From positions 248,001 through 312,000 of the forward strand of contig NZ_KV700385.1 of NCBI RefSeq assembly GCF_001687305.1: 64,000 nucleotides of DNA, given 5' to 3'. Both the position numbers and the translations under genes were made by a program. This DNA is from Actinomyces vulturis (GTDB lineage Bacteria > Actinomycetota > Actinomycetes > Actinomycetales > Actinomycetaceae). Numbering within the stretch: the first letter of the stretch is position 1; each line of letters opens with the position of its first letter. Below the pieces are notes generated by a model. The model was not told where the DNA came from. It worked only from the letters and a program-made list of their open reading frames with translations, and ran no database searches. This document shows positions 28,493 to 37,643 of the stretch, one piece after another.

Positions 28493-28869
28493 TACCGGGC
28501 TCCTTCCTTGTTGGCGATGTCGTCCTTGGTGGCGACAACGATAGTGATGTGGCTGGTTCGCTTCATGATTCGACCAGCGCGCCCCTGGGCACGCGGGCGG
28601 AAACGCTTGAGGGTGGGACCCTCGTCAGCGAATGCCTCAACGATGAACAGATCCTCTTCGCGGAATTCTTCGCCTGCGGCTTCTGCCTTGTAACGGGCAT
28701 TGGCAACAGCGGACTCCACAACCTTGCGCACCGGCACGGCAGCTGCCTGCGGGGCAAAGCGGAGGGTGTTGGTGGCCTCAAGTGCACGCTTGCCGCGGAC
28801 AACGTCAACGATGCGACGTGCCTTCATCGGCGTGCAGCGCACGTACTTGGCCTGCGCCTTTGCTTCCAT
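28492..28869 (-). CDS. rplV: 50S ribosomal protein L22 (uL22)
   Basis: L22 of 125 residues ([32 protein letters not shown] to [28 protein letters not shown]). Its beta-hairpin lines the nascent-peptide tunnel constriction with L4. The stop and the rpsC start share one base (TAATG). Confidence 0.97.
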   Translation of the reverse strand: MEAKAQAKYVRCTPMKARRIVDVVRGKRALEATNTLRFAPQAAAVPVRKVVESAVANARYKAEAAGEEFREEDLFIVEAFADEGPTLKRFRPRAQGRAGRIMKRTSHITIVVATKDDIANKEGAR

Positions 28870-28900
28870 TTGTTATGCCTCTCTTCTCGCTCGGGTGGTC

Positions 28901-29179
28901 TCAGCGACGCGACTTGCGGTCGTCCTTGACGTGCCCGCGGAAGGTGCGGGTGGGAGCAAACTCGCCGAGCTTGTGGCCCACCATGGACTCGGTGACGAAG
29001 ACCGGGACATGCTTGCGACCGTCGTGGACGGCGAAGGTGTGTCCGAGGAACTCCGGGGTGATAACAGACCGGCGAGACCAGGTCTTGATGACGTTCTTGG
29101 TGCCCTTTTCGTTCTGGGCGTCCACCTTCTTCTGAAGGTGTTCGTCGACGAAGGGGCCCTTCTTCAGACTGCGTGGCAT
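28901..29179 (-). CDS. rpsS: 30S ribosomal protein S19 (uS19)
   Basis: S19 of 92 residues ([20 protein letters not shown], then [46 protein letters not shown], in part). It makes bridge B1a with S13 and contacts A-site tRNA. The gap to rplV is 31 bp and rplB precedes it by 12 bp. Confidence 0.97.
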   Translation of the reverse strand: MPRSLKKGPFVDEHLQKKVDAQNEKGTKNVIKTWSRRSVITPEFLGHTFAVHDGRKHVPVFVTESMVGHKLGEFAPTRTFRGHVKDDRKSRR

Positions 29180-29191
29180 ATCGGGCTCCTA

Positions 29192-30028
29192 TCAGCGCTT
29201 CTTGCCGGTCCGGCGACGACGCACGATGAGGCGATCGCTGGATTTGTTGGGACGGCGGGTACGACCCTCGGGCTTGCCCCAGGGAGAGACGGGGTGACGA
29301 CCACCAGAGGTACGGCCTTCACCACCACCGTGGGGGTGGTCCACAGGGTTCATCACAACACCACGGACAGTCGGGCGAACACCCTTCCAGCGCATACGGC
29401 CGGCCTTGCCCCAGTTGATGTTGGACTGCTCTGCGTTACCGACCTCACCAACGGTTGCGCGGCAAGCGATTTCCACGTTGCGGATTTCGCCAGAGGGCAT
29501 ACGCAACTGGGCGTACTTGCCTTCCTTAGCAACCAACTGGACGGAGGTGCCAGCGGAGCGTGCGATCTTGGCTCCACCACCGGGACGCAGTTCCACAGCG
29601 TGGATCACGGTACCGAGGGGAATGTTGCGCAGAGGCAGGTTGTTACCGGGCTTGATGTCAGCGGTAGGACCAGCCTCGACAACGTCGCCCTGACCCAACT
29701 TGTTGGGGGCGATGATGTAGCGCTTTTCGCCGTCTGCGTAGTGCAGCAGGGCAATGCGAGCGGTGCGGTTGGGGTCGTACTCGATGTGAGCGACCTTAGC
29801 CGGGATGCCATCCTTGTCGTGACGACGGAAGTCGATCACGCGGTAGGCACGCTTGTGGCCGCCGCCCTTGTGACGGGTGGTGACGCGGCCGTTGTTGTTA
29901 CGGCCACCGGACTTGCTTAGAGGACGAAGCAGGCTCTTCTCGGGCTCGCTGCGCGTGATCTCGACGAAGTCGGCCACGGAGGAGCCACGACGGCCGGGCG
30001 TCGTCGGCTTGTACTTACGGATTCCCAT
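29192..30028 (-). CDS. rplB: 50S ribosomal protein L2 (uL2)
   Basis: L2 of 278 residues. The catalytically important loop near the peptidyl transferase centre, [16 protein letters not shown], is intact and includes the conserved His. It also has [44 protein letters not shown] in the core. It bridges the subunits at B7b. It follows rplW by 23 bp. Confidence 0.98.
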   Translation of the reverse strand: MGIRKYKPTTPGRRGSSVADFVEITRSEPEKSLLRPLSKSGGRNNNGRVTTRHKGGGHKRAYRVIDFRRHDKDGIPAKVAHIEYDPNRTARIALLHYADGEKRYIIAPNKLGQGDVVEAGPTADIKPGNNLPLRNIPLGTVIHAVELRPGGGAKIARSAGTSVQLVAKEGKYAQLRMPSGEIRNVEIACRATVGEVGNAEQSNINWGKAGRMRWKGVRPTVRGVVMNPVDHPHGGGEGRTSGGRHPVSPWGKPEGRTRRPNKSSDRLIVRRRRTGKKR

Positions 30029-30051
30029 GTCGATCCTTTACCTTCCGTGGC

Positions 30052-30357
30052 TCACTCAGCCACATCGCCAAAGATGTCGATGGTCCCCTCGCGCAGCGTG
30101 ACGATCGCGCGCTTGGTGTCCTTGCTCTTGCCCAGACCGGAACGAGTACGGCGGGTCTTGCCAACACGGTTGACCGTGTTCACAGAAGCAACCTTGACAC
30201 CGAAGATGGACTCAACAGCCTGCTTGATTTCAGTCTTGTTGCTTCCCGGTGCCACGAGGAACGTGTACTGGCCACGATCCATGCAGGCGTAGGACTTTTC
30301 GGAGACAACCGGTGCGACGATGACGTCGCGCGGGTTCTTGGTCTTCTCGAGGCTCAC
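30052..30357 (-). CDS. rplW: 50S ribosomal protein L23 (uL23)
   Basis: L23 of 101 residues ([42 protein letters not shown], in part). It forms the peptide exit and the docking site for trigger factor, SRP and the Sec translocon. It overlaps rplD by 4 bp. Confidence 0.97.
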   Translation of the reverse strand: MSLEKTKNPRDVIVAPVVSEKSYACMDRGQYTFLVAPGSNKTEIKQAVESIFGVKVASVNTVNRVGKTRRTRSGLGKSKDTKRAIVTLREGTIDIFGDVAE

Positions 30358-30998
30358 TTGGATTCCTCCTCACCGTTGCCGAGGAATGCATCCAGGGCTG
30401 CGGAAGTGAAGACGACGTCATCGTTCACGAGAACGTCGTAGGTGTTCAGCTGATCGGCCCAGAGAACGTGTGCCTCAGGGGCGTTACGCAGGCTGAGGGC
30501 GCTGAGATCATCGTTGCGTGCGATAACAACCAAAGCCTTACGCTCGGTGAGGTTACGCAGCGCGGACAGAGCGCTCTTGGTGGAGGGCTTGTCATTGGTG
30601 ATGAACTCGGTGATGACGTGAACGCGGCCGTTACGAGCGCGGTCAGACAAAGCGCCACGCAGAGCAGCAAGCTTCATCTTCTTGGGGGTGCGCTGGGTGT
30701 AGTCGCGGGGCTGGGGGCCATGGACCGTGCCGCCACCAGCGAACTGGGGAGCGCGGGTTGAACCCTGGCGAGCACGACCGGTGCCCTTCTGGCGGTAAGG
30801 CTTGCGTCCACCACCGCGGACCATGCCGCGGGTCTTGGTAGCGTGAGTGCCCTGGCGGGCGGCAGCCAACTGAGCCACCACAACCTGGTGCATCAGCGGA
30901 ATGTTGGTTACTGCGTCGAAGACTTCTGCAGGAAGTTCGGCGGTGCCGGTCTTCTTGCCGGTGGAGTCAACGACGTCGACGGTCAGAACGTCAGACAT
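30354..30998 (-). CDS. rplD: 50S ribosomal protein L4 (uL4)
   Basis: L4 of 214 residues, with the tunnel-lining extended loop ([33 protein letters not shown], in part). E. coli L4 represses the S10 operon at its leader; whether the rpsJ leader here has such a site was not tested. It starts 4 bp after rplC and overlaps rplW by 4 bp. Confidence 0.97.
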   Translation of the reverse strand: MSDVLTVDVVDSTGKKTGTAELPAEVFDAVTNIPLMHQVVVAQLAAARQGTHATKTRGMVRGGGRKPYRQKGTGRARQGSTRAPQFAGGGTVHGPQPRDYTQRTPKKMKLAALRGALSDRARNGRVHVITEFITNDKPSTKSALSALRNLTERKALVVIARNDDLSALSLRNAPEAHVLWADQLNTYDVLVNDDVVFTSAALDAFLGNGEEESK

Positions 30999-31002
30999 GG
31001 TT

Positions 31003-31671
31003 TCAGGCCCCCTTCACGGCGGTACGAACCACGACCACGGAGCCCTTGGGGCCCGGGATCGCACCGTTGACGAGAAGAACGCCCTTTTCGACGTCTACGC
31101 CACGGATCTTGAGGTTCTGAACGGTGCGGCGTGCGTGGCCCATGTGACCGGCCATGCGCAGGCCCTTGAAAATGCGGCCCGGGGTGGCGCAGGCGCCAAC
31201 AGAACCAGGCTTGCGGTGGTTACGGTGAGCACCGTGGGAGGCGGAGACGCCCTTGAACCCGTGGCGCTTCATGACACCAGCAAAGCCCTTACCCTTGGAG
31301 GTACCAGTAACGTCAACCAACTGGCCAACTTCAAAGGTATCTGCAGCCAGTTCCTGGCCAACGGTGAATTCACCAGCGAGGGAAGTGCGAACCTCAGCGA
31401 CGTGACGACGAGGGGTTACGCCAGCCTTATCAAAGTGGCCGGTGAGGGGCTTGGTGACATTACGAGGGTTGATCTCGCCGAATGCGAGCTGAACAGCCTC
31501 GTATCCGTCCGTCTCAACGGTACGGATCTGGGTTACAACGTTCTTATCGACGCGGACGACCGTGACGGGGCGGAGGATACCGTTCTCGTCCCAGATCTGC
31601 GTCATGCCGAGCTTGGTGCCGAGCAGCGCCTTAGCGGGCGCGGCGGCAGCCGGCGTGGAAATCGTGGTCAT
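31003..31671 (-). CDS. rplC: 50S ribosomal protein L3 (uL3)
   Basis: L3 of 222 residues ([23 protein letters not shown], then [30 protein letters not shown]). It is an early assembly protein. The C-terminal loop [15 protein letters not shown] is intact; the glutamine methylated in E. coli falls in GQNQ-like part, here replaced by GACATPGR. It is 11 bp after rpsJ. Confidence 0.97.
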   Translation of the reverse strand: MTTISTPAAAAPAKALLGTKLGMTQIWDENGILRPVTVVRVDKNVVTQIRTVETDGYEAVQLAFGEINPRNVTKPLTGHFDKAGVTPRRHVAEVRTSLAGEFTVGQELAADTFEVGQLVDVTGTSKGKGFAGVMKRHGFKGVSASHGAHRNHRKPGSVGACATPGRIFKGLRMAGHMGHARRTVQNLKIRGVDVEKGVLLVNGAIPGPKGSVVVVRTAVKGA

Positions 31672-31682
31672 GGCAGGAATCC

Positions 31683-31991
31683 TCAGAGCTTAATCTCGAT
31701 GTTGACATCGGCGGGCAGGTCAAGACGCATAAGCGAGTCAACAGCCTTGGGAGTCGGGTCGATGATGTCGATCAGCCGCTTGTGCGTGCGCATTTCAAAG
31801 TGCTCGCGGCTGTCCTTGTACTTGTGCGGCGACCGAATAACGCAGAACACGTTCTTCTCGGTCGGCAACGGCACCGGGCCTACGACTGTTGCACCAGCAC
31901 GGGTCACAGTGTCGACGATTTTGCGCGCCGAACTATCGATGACCTCGTGGTCGTAGGACTTGAGCCGGATGCGGATCTTCTGTCCCGCCAT
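31683..31991 (-). CDS. rpsJ: 30S ribosomal protein S10 (uS10)
   Basis: S10 of 102 residues ([19 protein letters not shown], then [16 protein letters not shown], ending [11 protein letters not shown]). S10 is also NusE, which pairs with NusB in antitermination and with NusG in transcription-translation coupling. It heads the S10 operon and is preceded by a 736-bp gap that holds the tuf terminator and presumably its promoter. Confidence 0.98.
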   Translation of the reverse strand: MAGQKIRIRLKSYDHEVIDSSARKIVDTVTRAGATVVGPVPLPTEKNVFCVIRSPHKYKDSREHFEMRTHKRLIDIIDPTPKAVDSLMRLDLPADVNIEIKL

Positions 31992-32727
31992 GGCGCCTAA
32001 CCTCTCTCATACTTTCGATGACCGGTCCACGCGTTCGGGCGTGTCGCAAAAAGCGACATACTCGAACCACCACAATGATGTGAGGATCGGTCTGGACACA
32101 CGGAACTCGATCTTGTGATCAAGTCCGTCAAACTAGGTTCTTGGAGCGGTATGTGTGACTTGATGCCACAAGAATTGCTCTCAAGATGGCCGCCAGCAGG
32201 CAGACCTGCTCAAGGCGACTTGCCAACGTTATCAGTCTCCACCTAGGCATGAAAAGTCGAGAAGCCCTAAAACCCCTGTGAAGCCCACCACCCGACACCC
32301 GCGCTCGGGCGTGTCGCACGTGGATGAGAGGTAACACGGCCAAGCATATCCCCCCTAAGCCATCATCAAGTTTCCACTCCCCCACATGCTGAAACCTTTT
32401 AAGTATTGCCTGAAATTGAGGGTGAACGCACTGCTAGGTTGACGAAGTCCAATCTTCTCGAATTGCAGCTCTACGCTTACAAATAGAGATCATTCGGAGG
32501 CTCCACATTGCCGACTCACCTAATTGCTACGTAAAGAGATGCAACTTACGCACAACATATGTGATGTCCAGGCATAAGTAACCGCTCAGGTCTATACATC
32601 AACTTGCCAGTCATATTCCTACGCAGACAAAAGGGCCCCGCCACATAAGTGGCGGGGCCCTTGGGTCCTCCCGCTAAAGGGAAAAACTGATCAGATGATC
32701 AATTGAGTTGCGCTTAAAGCGCGTAAC
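31992..32727. other. 736-bp gap between tuf and rpsJ: tuf terminator, imperfect repeat pair, rpsJ upstream region
   Basis: No convincing gene. An 18-nt imperfect direct repeat (one mismatch; core TCGGGCGTGTCGCA) lies at 32031-32048 and 32301-32318. On the minus strand the first copy is part of a small hairpin, TGTCGC with an all-T loop (32042-32058), which lies about 50-70 nt before the rpsJ start. The second copy can pair with GACACCC just before it. TTGACG at about 32130 (minus) is a candidate -35 element, but I could not pick a matching -10. The tuf terminator is listed separately. An open frame of 85 codons (32128-32385, minus) looks like noise. Confidence 0.55.
32631..32662 (-). terminator. 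14-bp hairpin after tuf
   Basis: Arms AAGGGCCCCGCCAC (32631-32644) and its complement (32649-32662) flank the loop ATAA. On the minus strand TTTTGT follows the stem, a short U-tract. It lies 66 nt after the tuf stop. Confidence 0.9.
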
Positions 32728-33918
32728 TCACTTGAGGATCTTGGTAACGCGGCCGGAACCAACGGTGCGGCCACCCTCGCGGATAGCGAAGCCGAGGCCC
32801 TCTTCCATAGCGATGGGCTGGATGAGTTCAACGGTCATCTCGGTGGTGTCACCAGGCATAACCATTTCGGTACCCTCGGGGAGGGTGATAACACCAGTCA
32901 CGTCAGTGGTACGGAAGTAGAACTGAGGACGGTAGTTGGAGTAGAAGGGGTTGTGACGGCCACCCTCATCCTTGGTGAGGATGTAGACGTTGCCCTCGAA
33001 CTGGGTGTGAGGAGTGATGGAGCCGGGGAGGCACACAACCTGGCCACGCTCAACATCTTCACGCTTGGTACCGCGGAGCAGCAGACCACAGTTCTCGCCT
33101 GCCCATGCTTCATCCATGGACTTGTGGAACATCTCGATACCGGTCACGGTGGTCTTCTGAGGCTCGCGAATACCGAGGATTTCGACCTCAGAGTTGATGG
33201 GGAGCTTACCGCGCTCAACACGACCGGTAACAACGGTGCCACGACCGGTGATGGTGAAGACGTCCTCGATGGGCATGAGGAAGGGCTTGTCCATGTCACG
33301 GGTGGGCTCGGGGATGAACTCATCCACGGCTTCCATGAGTTCCTCAACCTTGGCGGTCCACTCAGGATCACCTTCAAGGGCCTTGAGGGCGGAAACGCGG
33401 ACAACGGGGGCGTTGTCGCCGTCGTAGTCCTGGCTGGAGAGGAGTTCACGAACTTCCATCTCGACGAGGTCGAGGAGTTCTTCGTCATCAACCATGTCGG
33501 ACTTGTTCAGAGCAACGAGGAGGGCGGGGACGCCAACCTGGCGGGCGAGCAGAACGTGCTCGCGAGTCTGAGCCATGGGGCCGTCGGTAGCGGCGACAAC
33601 GAGGATAGCGCCGTCCATCTGAGCAGCGCCGGTGATCATGTTCTTGATGTAGTCGGCGTGACCAGGAGCATCCACGTGAGCGTAGTGACGCTTGTCGGTC
33701 TGGTACTCAACGTGAGCGATGTTGATGGTGATACCACGCTGACGCTCTTCGGGAGCCTTGTCGATCTCGTCGAAGGGGGTGAAGGGGTTCAGCTCGGGGT
33801 ACTTGTCGTGCAGAACCTTGGAGATGGCGGCAGTCAGCGTCGTCTTACCGTGGTCGACGTGACCGATCGTTCCGATGTTGACGTGCGGCTTGGTCCGCTC
33901 GAACTTGGCCTTGGCCAC
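32728..33918 (-). CDS. tuf: Elongation factor Tu
   Basis: EF-Tu of 396 residues ([31 protein letters not shown] after a GTG initiator at 33918 with AGGAGG six to eight nt upstream). The GTPase motifs are G1 [10 protein letters not shown]3 DAPGHADY and G4 [13 protein letters not shown]. It delivers aminoacyl-tRNA. An upstream extension of 12 codons in the same frame is rejected because it lacks the AGGAGG context. It follows fusA across a 389-bp gap. Confidence 0.98.
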   Translation of the reverse strand: MAKAKFERTKPHVNIGTIGHVDHGKTTLTAAISKVLHDKYPELNPFTPFDEIDKAPEERQRGITINIAHVEYQTDKRHYAHVDAPGHADYIKNMITGAAQMDGAILVVAATDGPMAQTREHVLLARQVGVPALLVALNKSDMVDDEELLDLVEMEVRELLSSQDYDGDNAPVVRVSALKALEGDPEWTAKVEELMEAVDEFIPEPTRDMDKPFLMPIEDVFTITGRGTVVTGRVERGKLPINSEVEILGIREPQKTTVTGIEMFHKSMDEAWAGENCGLLLRGTKREDVERGQVVCLPGSITPHTQFEGNVYILTKDEGGRHNPFYSNYRPQFYFRTTDVTGVITLPEGTEMVMPGDTTEMTVELIQPIAMEEGLGFAIREGGRTVGSGRVTKILK

Positions 33919-34307
33919 TGGGGTCCTCCTGAGGACTCGGGTAGGTCTACTCACTTTGTTTGGGCGTGGCCCAATACAAAGTCCGTGAATACCACGGATG
34001 AGCAGAGTATCTACTGGATCTTATTAAGAATCTTACTGGACTATGGGCTTGGGAGTGAATCCTCGCCGTAAGAACGGGAGAATACTCACAAGCTGGGGAC
34101 GTAAGCACCCCCAGAATCTTTAGGGTCCGAGACGATGCGCTACGCGCACAGCCGGTTGGCTTATGTTCTCGGTTCTCCTGCAAGCCTAAGCTTGCTCGCT
34201 AAGAAATGCTACTGGCACGAAGCCAGAGACACCGTTAGCGTTTGGGTGGGTGCGGCACCGGAAAAAATTAATTTTATTTCCGACACCGCACCACATCACC
34301 TCACGAT
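33919..34307. other. 389-bp gap between fusA and tuf: fusA terminator and tuf upstream region
   Basis: No gene seen. The fusA terminator at its high-coordinate end is listed separately. A 6-bp hairpin TCCGTG-AATAC-CACGGA (33982-33998) lies about 65-80 nt before the tuf start on the minus strand. The region just upstream of it is AT-rich on the minus strand (ATTCTTAATAAG at about 34018-34029). I could not fix a promoter with confidence. Confidence 0.5.
34250..34291 (-). terminator. Strand-polar 15-bp hairpin after fusA
   Basis: Arms run from GTGCGG (34250) through CAC to CGGAAA and back through TTTCCG, ACA, CCGCAC (34291). On the plus strand three positions are C-A mismatches. On the minus strand the same positions are three G-U pairs, so the fusA RNA forms an uninterrupted 15-bp stem around an A/U-rich loop. 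It lies 17 nt after the fusA stop. Confidence 0.8.
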
Positions 34308-36434
34308 TCAGGCTCCGCGTACCTTTGCGACGATCTCGTCAGCTACGTTACGTGGAACTTCGGCGTAACTATCAAAAGTCATGGAGTACACGGCGCGGCC
34401 CTGGGTCTTAGAACGCAGGTCACCGACGTATCCGAACATTTCAGAAAGCGGAACCTGGGCACGGACGACCTTGACACCAGCAGCATCTTCCATGGACTGG
34501 ATGGTGCCACGACGGGAGTTCAAGTCACCAATAACGTCACCCATGTAATCCTCAGGGGTACGAACCTCGACAGCCATGATGGGCTCAAGAATTACGGGAG
34601 ATGCCTTCTTAGCACCTTCCTTGAAGACCTGGGCACCAGCAATCTTGAAGGCCATTTCAGAGGAGTCAACGTCGTGGTAGGCACCATCGATAAGGGTGGC
34701 CTTGACATCAACCATGGGGTAACCAGCCAGGACACCGGTCTGCATGGCGTCCTGAATACCGGCGTCAACGCTGGGGATGTATTCACGGGGAACACGACCA
34801 CCGGTCACAGCGTTCTCGAACTTGTAATGCTCGCCTTCCTCGACCTCGGAAGGATCGAGAGGCTCGAAAGTGACCTGCACCTTAGCGAACTGGCCAGAAC
34901 CACCAGTCTGCTTCTTGTGGGTGTAGTCAACCTTTTCGACCTTCTTGCGAATGGTCTCGCGGTAAGCAACCTGGGGAGCACCAACGTTTGCTTCCACCTT
35001 GAACTCACGACGCATACGGTCAACGAGAATGTCGAGGTGAAGCTCGCCCATACCACCGATGACGGTCTGGCCGGTCTCTTCGTCCAGACGAACGGTGAAG
35101 GTGGGATCCTCTTCGGCGAGCTTCTGAATAGCAACACCGAGTTTTTCCTGGTCACCCTTAGTCTTAGGCTCAATGGCCACGTGAATCACGGGGTCAGGGA
35201 AGGTCATGGACTCAAGGATGATGGGCTTGTCAATGGCGCAGAGGGTATCACCCGTGGTGGTGTCCTTCAGGCCAATAACAGCGTAGATGTGACCAGCGTG
35301 AGCCACCTCGACAGGGTTCTCCTTGTTGGAGTGCATCTGGAAGATCTTACCGATGCGTTCCTTCTTGCCCTTAGTCGAGTTGATAACCTGCGCGCCAGCT
35401 TCGATCTTGCCGGAGTAGACACGAATGAAGGTCAACTTGCCATAGAACGGATGTGCGGCAATCTTGAATGCCAGAGCACTGAAAGGCTCAGACTCAGAGG
35501 CTGCACGGCTAAGGGCTTCTTCTTCATCACCCACAGCATGGCCCTGGACATCGGGGATGTCGAGGGGGGAAGGCAGGAAGTCAACAACAGCATCAAGAAC
35601 GGGCTGAACACCCTTGTTCTTGAAGGCAGAACCGCAGTAGACGGGGAAGATCTCGCCGGCGATAACCTGGCTACGGATACCCGCAACAATGTCAGCGTCG
35701 GTAAGTTCTTCTCCACTGAGGTACTTGTCCATGAGTTCCTCAGAGCCTTCAGCGGCGGCCTCAATCATGGCCTCGCGGTACTCTTCGGCCTTCTCCTGAA
35801 GTTCAGCAGGAATTTCAGCGTATTCGACAACGGATCCACGAGTTTCGTTGCCCTTGTCATCCTTCTCCGGGAAGAGAACGGCCTGCATTTTACGCAAGTC
35901 GATCACGCCAGTGAAGTCGTTCTCTGCGCCAATAGGCAGTTCCATAACCACAGGACGTGCGCCGAGACGGTCCTTGATGGTCTGGACAGAGAAGTAGAAA
36001 TCAGCACCCAACTTGTCCATCTTGTTGATGAAGCAGATGCGGGGAACGTTGTATTTATCAGCCTGACGCCACACGGTTTCAGACTGGGGCTCAACACCTT
36101 CCTTGCCATCGAAGACAGCAACGGCACCGTCGAGAACACGCAGGGAACGTTCCACCTCAACGGTGAAGTCCACGTGTCCGGGAGTGTCGATGATGTTGAT
36201 CTGGTTGCCCTTCCAGAAGGAGGTCACGGCAGCAGACGTAATAGTGATGCCGCGCTCCTTTTCCTGTTCCATCCAGTCGGTGGTTGAAGCACCATCGTGG
36301 GTTTCACCGATTTTATAGTTAATACCGGTGTAGAACAGGATGCGCTCGGTGACGGTGGTCTTGCCAGCATCAATGTGGGCCATGATGCCGATGTTGCGGA
36401 CCTTCTTGAGGTCGGTCAGCACTTTGAGTGCCAC
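34308..36434 (-). CDS. fusA: Elongation factor G
   Basis: EF-G of 708 residues. G1 [16 protein letters not shown] and G3 DTPGHVDF near residue 87, then G4 [10 protein letters not shown]. The G domain is followed by domains II, III, IV ([25 protein letters not shown]) and V. It drives translocation after peptide bond formation. It is 63 bp after rpsG, the str operon order. Confidence 0.98.
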   Translation of the reverse strand: MALKVLTDLKKVRNIGIMAHIDAGKTTVTERILFYTGINYKIGETHDGASTTDWMEQEKERGITITSAAVTSFWKGNQINIIDTPGHVDFTVEVERSLRVLDGAVAVFDGKEGVEPQSETVWRQADKYNVPRICFINKMDKLGADFYFSVQTIKDRLGARPVVMELPIGAENDFTGVIDLRKMQAVLFPEKDDKGNETRGSVVEYAEIPAELQEKAEEYREAMIEAAAEGSEELMDKYLSGEELTDADIVAGIRSQVIAGEIFPVYCGSAFKNKGVQPVLDAVVDFLPSPLDIPDVQGHAVGDEEEALSRAASESEPFSALAFKIAAHPFYGKLTFIRVYSGKIEAGAQVINSTKGKKERIGKIFQMHSNKENPVEVAHAGHIYAVIGLKDTTTGDTLCAIDKPIILESMTFPDPVIHVAIEPKTKGDQEKLGVAIQKLAEEDPTFTVRLDEETGQTVIGGMGELHLDILVDRMRREFKVEANVGAPQVAYRETIRKKVEKVDYTHKKQTGGSGQFAKVQVTFEPLDPSEVEEGEHYKFENAVTGGRVPREYIPSVDAGIQDAMQTGVLAGYPMVDVKATLIDGAYHDVDSSEMAFKIAGAQVFKEGAKKASPVILEPIMAVEVRTPEDYMGDVIGDLNSRRGTIQSMEDAAGVKVVRAQVPLSEMFGYVGDLRSKTQGRAVYSMTFDSYAEVPRNVADEIVAKVRGA

Positions 36435-36497
36435 GAGGTTTACCCTTCGTTCGATTTGATTTGCTTAAAACCAGCTGAAAACAGCGGTAGGGCTGAA

Positions 36498-36968
36498 TTA
36501 CCAGCGGTAGTGAGCGAAGGCCTTGTTGGACTCGGCCATCTTGTGCATGTCCTCACGACGCTTCACAGCGGCGCCGAGGCCGTTGGATGCATCGAGAATT
36601 TCATTCATCAGACGCTCAGTCATCGTGTTTTCACGACGCTGACGACTGTAGTCCACCAACCAGCGCAGCGCGAGGGTAGTGGCGCGAGCGGGACGAACTT
36701 CCACGGGCACCTGGTAGGTTGCGCCACCAACACGACGAGAGCGAACCTCGAGTGCGGGGCGGATGTTTTCCAGCGCACGCTTGAGAACGGTTACCGGATC
36801 CTGATCGGTCTTGGCGCGAACACCTTCGAGTGCACCGTAAACGATGCGCTCGGCGGTGGACTTCTTGCCATCAAGCAGAACACGGTTGACCAACTGGGTC
36901 ACGACGGGTGAGCCGTAGACGGGGTCAATGGCGAGGGGGCGCTTCGGTGCGGGACCCTTACGAGGCAT
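36498..36968 (-). CDS. rpsG: 30S ribosomal protein S7 (uS7)
   Basis: S7 of 156 residues ([40 protein letters not shown], in part). It nucleates the 30S head and in E. coli represses the str operon by binding the rpsL-rpsG junction. Here rpsL and rpsG share one base, so there is no equivalent junction, and control may lie in the rpsL leader instead. Confidence 0.97.
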   Translation of the reverse strand: MPRKGPAPKRPLAIDPVYGSPVVTQLVNRVLLDGKKSTAERIVYGALEGVRAKTDQDPVTVLKRALENIRPALEVRSRRVGGATYQVPVEVRPARATTLALRWLVDYSRQRRENTMTERLMNEILDASNGLGAAVKRREDMHKMAESNKAFAHYRW

Positions 36969-37342
36969 TACTTCTTCTCCTTCTTGGCGCCGTACTTGGA
37001 GCGGGCCTGCTGGCGACCCTTCACACCCTGGGTGTCAAGGGAGCCACGAACGATGTGGTAACGCACACCGGGCAGATCCTTCACACGACCACCGCGCACG
37101 AGCACGATGGAGTGTTCCTGCAGGTTGTGACCCACGCCGGGGATGTATGCGGTGACCTCAATACCGGAGGACAGACGCACACGTGCCACCTTACGAAGGG
37201 CGGAGTTAGGCTTCTTAGGCGTAGTGGTGTACACACGGGTGCATACGCCACGACGCTGCGGGCTGGCTTTCAGAGCGGGCGTCTTGGAAGACGAGCGCTT
37301 GGTTGAGCGGCCCTTGCGGACCAGCTGCTGAATGGTAGGCAC
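36968..37342 (-). CDS. rpsL: 30S ribosomal protein S12 (uS12)
   Basis: S12 of 124 residues, starting [11 protein letters not shown] after a GTG at 37342. GGAGA precedes it by about 8 nt. The frame continues upstream for 39 codons through the leader hairpins and is not credible. [11 protein letters not shown] and [11 protein letters not shown] carry wild-type Lys43 and Lys88 positions, so no streptomycin-resistance change is seen there. The leader is highly structured. Confidence 0.97.
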   Translation of the reverse strand: MPTIQQLVRKGRSTKRSSSKTPALKASPQRRGVCTRVYTTTPKKPNSALRKVARVRLSSGIEVTAYIPGVGHNLQEHSIVLVRGGRVKDLPGVRYHIVRGSLDTQGVKGRQQARSKYGAKKEKK

Positions 37343-37643
37343 TACTGATTCTCCATCTCGAGTGCTATGAACTATGGAATCTGCTGCCCAACAAAAAAGC
37401 CCCCACACAGGCGCACTGCCGCAGGGGGTTTTGCCGGTACGCTTTGCGATTGCTCGCAACGTGTGTGCGCCCGGAGCCCCTGGGCGGGGCCCGTCGGTTC
37501 CCGCTGAGGCAGACCCTCATCACCGCACAGCGGCTGGGAACGGAATGGTGGTGGCCTGTTAGGCACCGAGGTCTACGGTACAGAGCTATTTGGGAGTGCG
37601 TCTAGGCAAGAAGTTTTTTTACCTCATGGAATCGGTCACGTTA
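37343..37643. other. 301-bp gap upstream of rpsL: str operon leader
   Basis: It separates the stop of the histidine kinase gene (37644) from rpsL. The part nearest rpsL holds the structured leader listed separately, about 50 to 150 nt before the start. An A/T-rich patch (TTTTTTT, 37613-37619) lies immediately after the kinase stop. A promoter should be in the 37500-37620 part; TTGCCT (37601-37606, minus) is a possible -35, but no clear -10 follows it. Confidence 0.5.
37393..37490 (-). promoter_or_regulatory. Structured rpsL leader ending in a U-tract terminator (candidate attenuator)
   Basis: On the minus strand, three elements follow in order. First, GCCCC-GCCCA-GGGGC (37476-37490). Second, TTGCGA with a GCAA tetraloop and TCGCAA (37444-37459). 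Third, a terminator: CCCCC (37428-37424), a 19-nt middle with its own GGC...GCC pairing, then GGGGG (37404-37400), C, and six T (37398-37393). It ends about 50 nt before the rpsL start codon. Confidence 0.6.

Noticed and set aside
32128-32385. 85-codon open frame on the minus strand in the tuf-rpsJ gap
   Set aside because: No recognisable sequence, no ribosome site, and the gap reads as non-coding.
37343-37459. 39-codon N-terminal extension of S12 from 37459
   Set aside because: It runs through the leader terminator and does not resemble S12; the GTG at 37342 gives the usual 124 residues.
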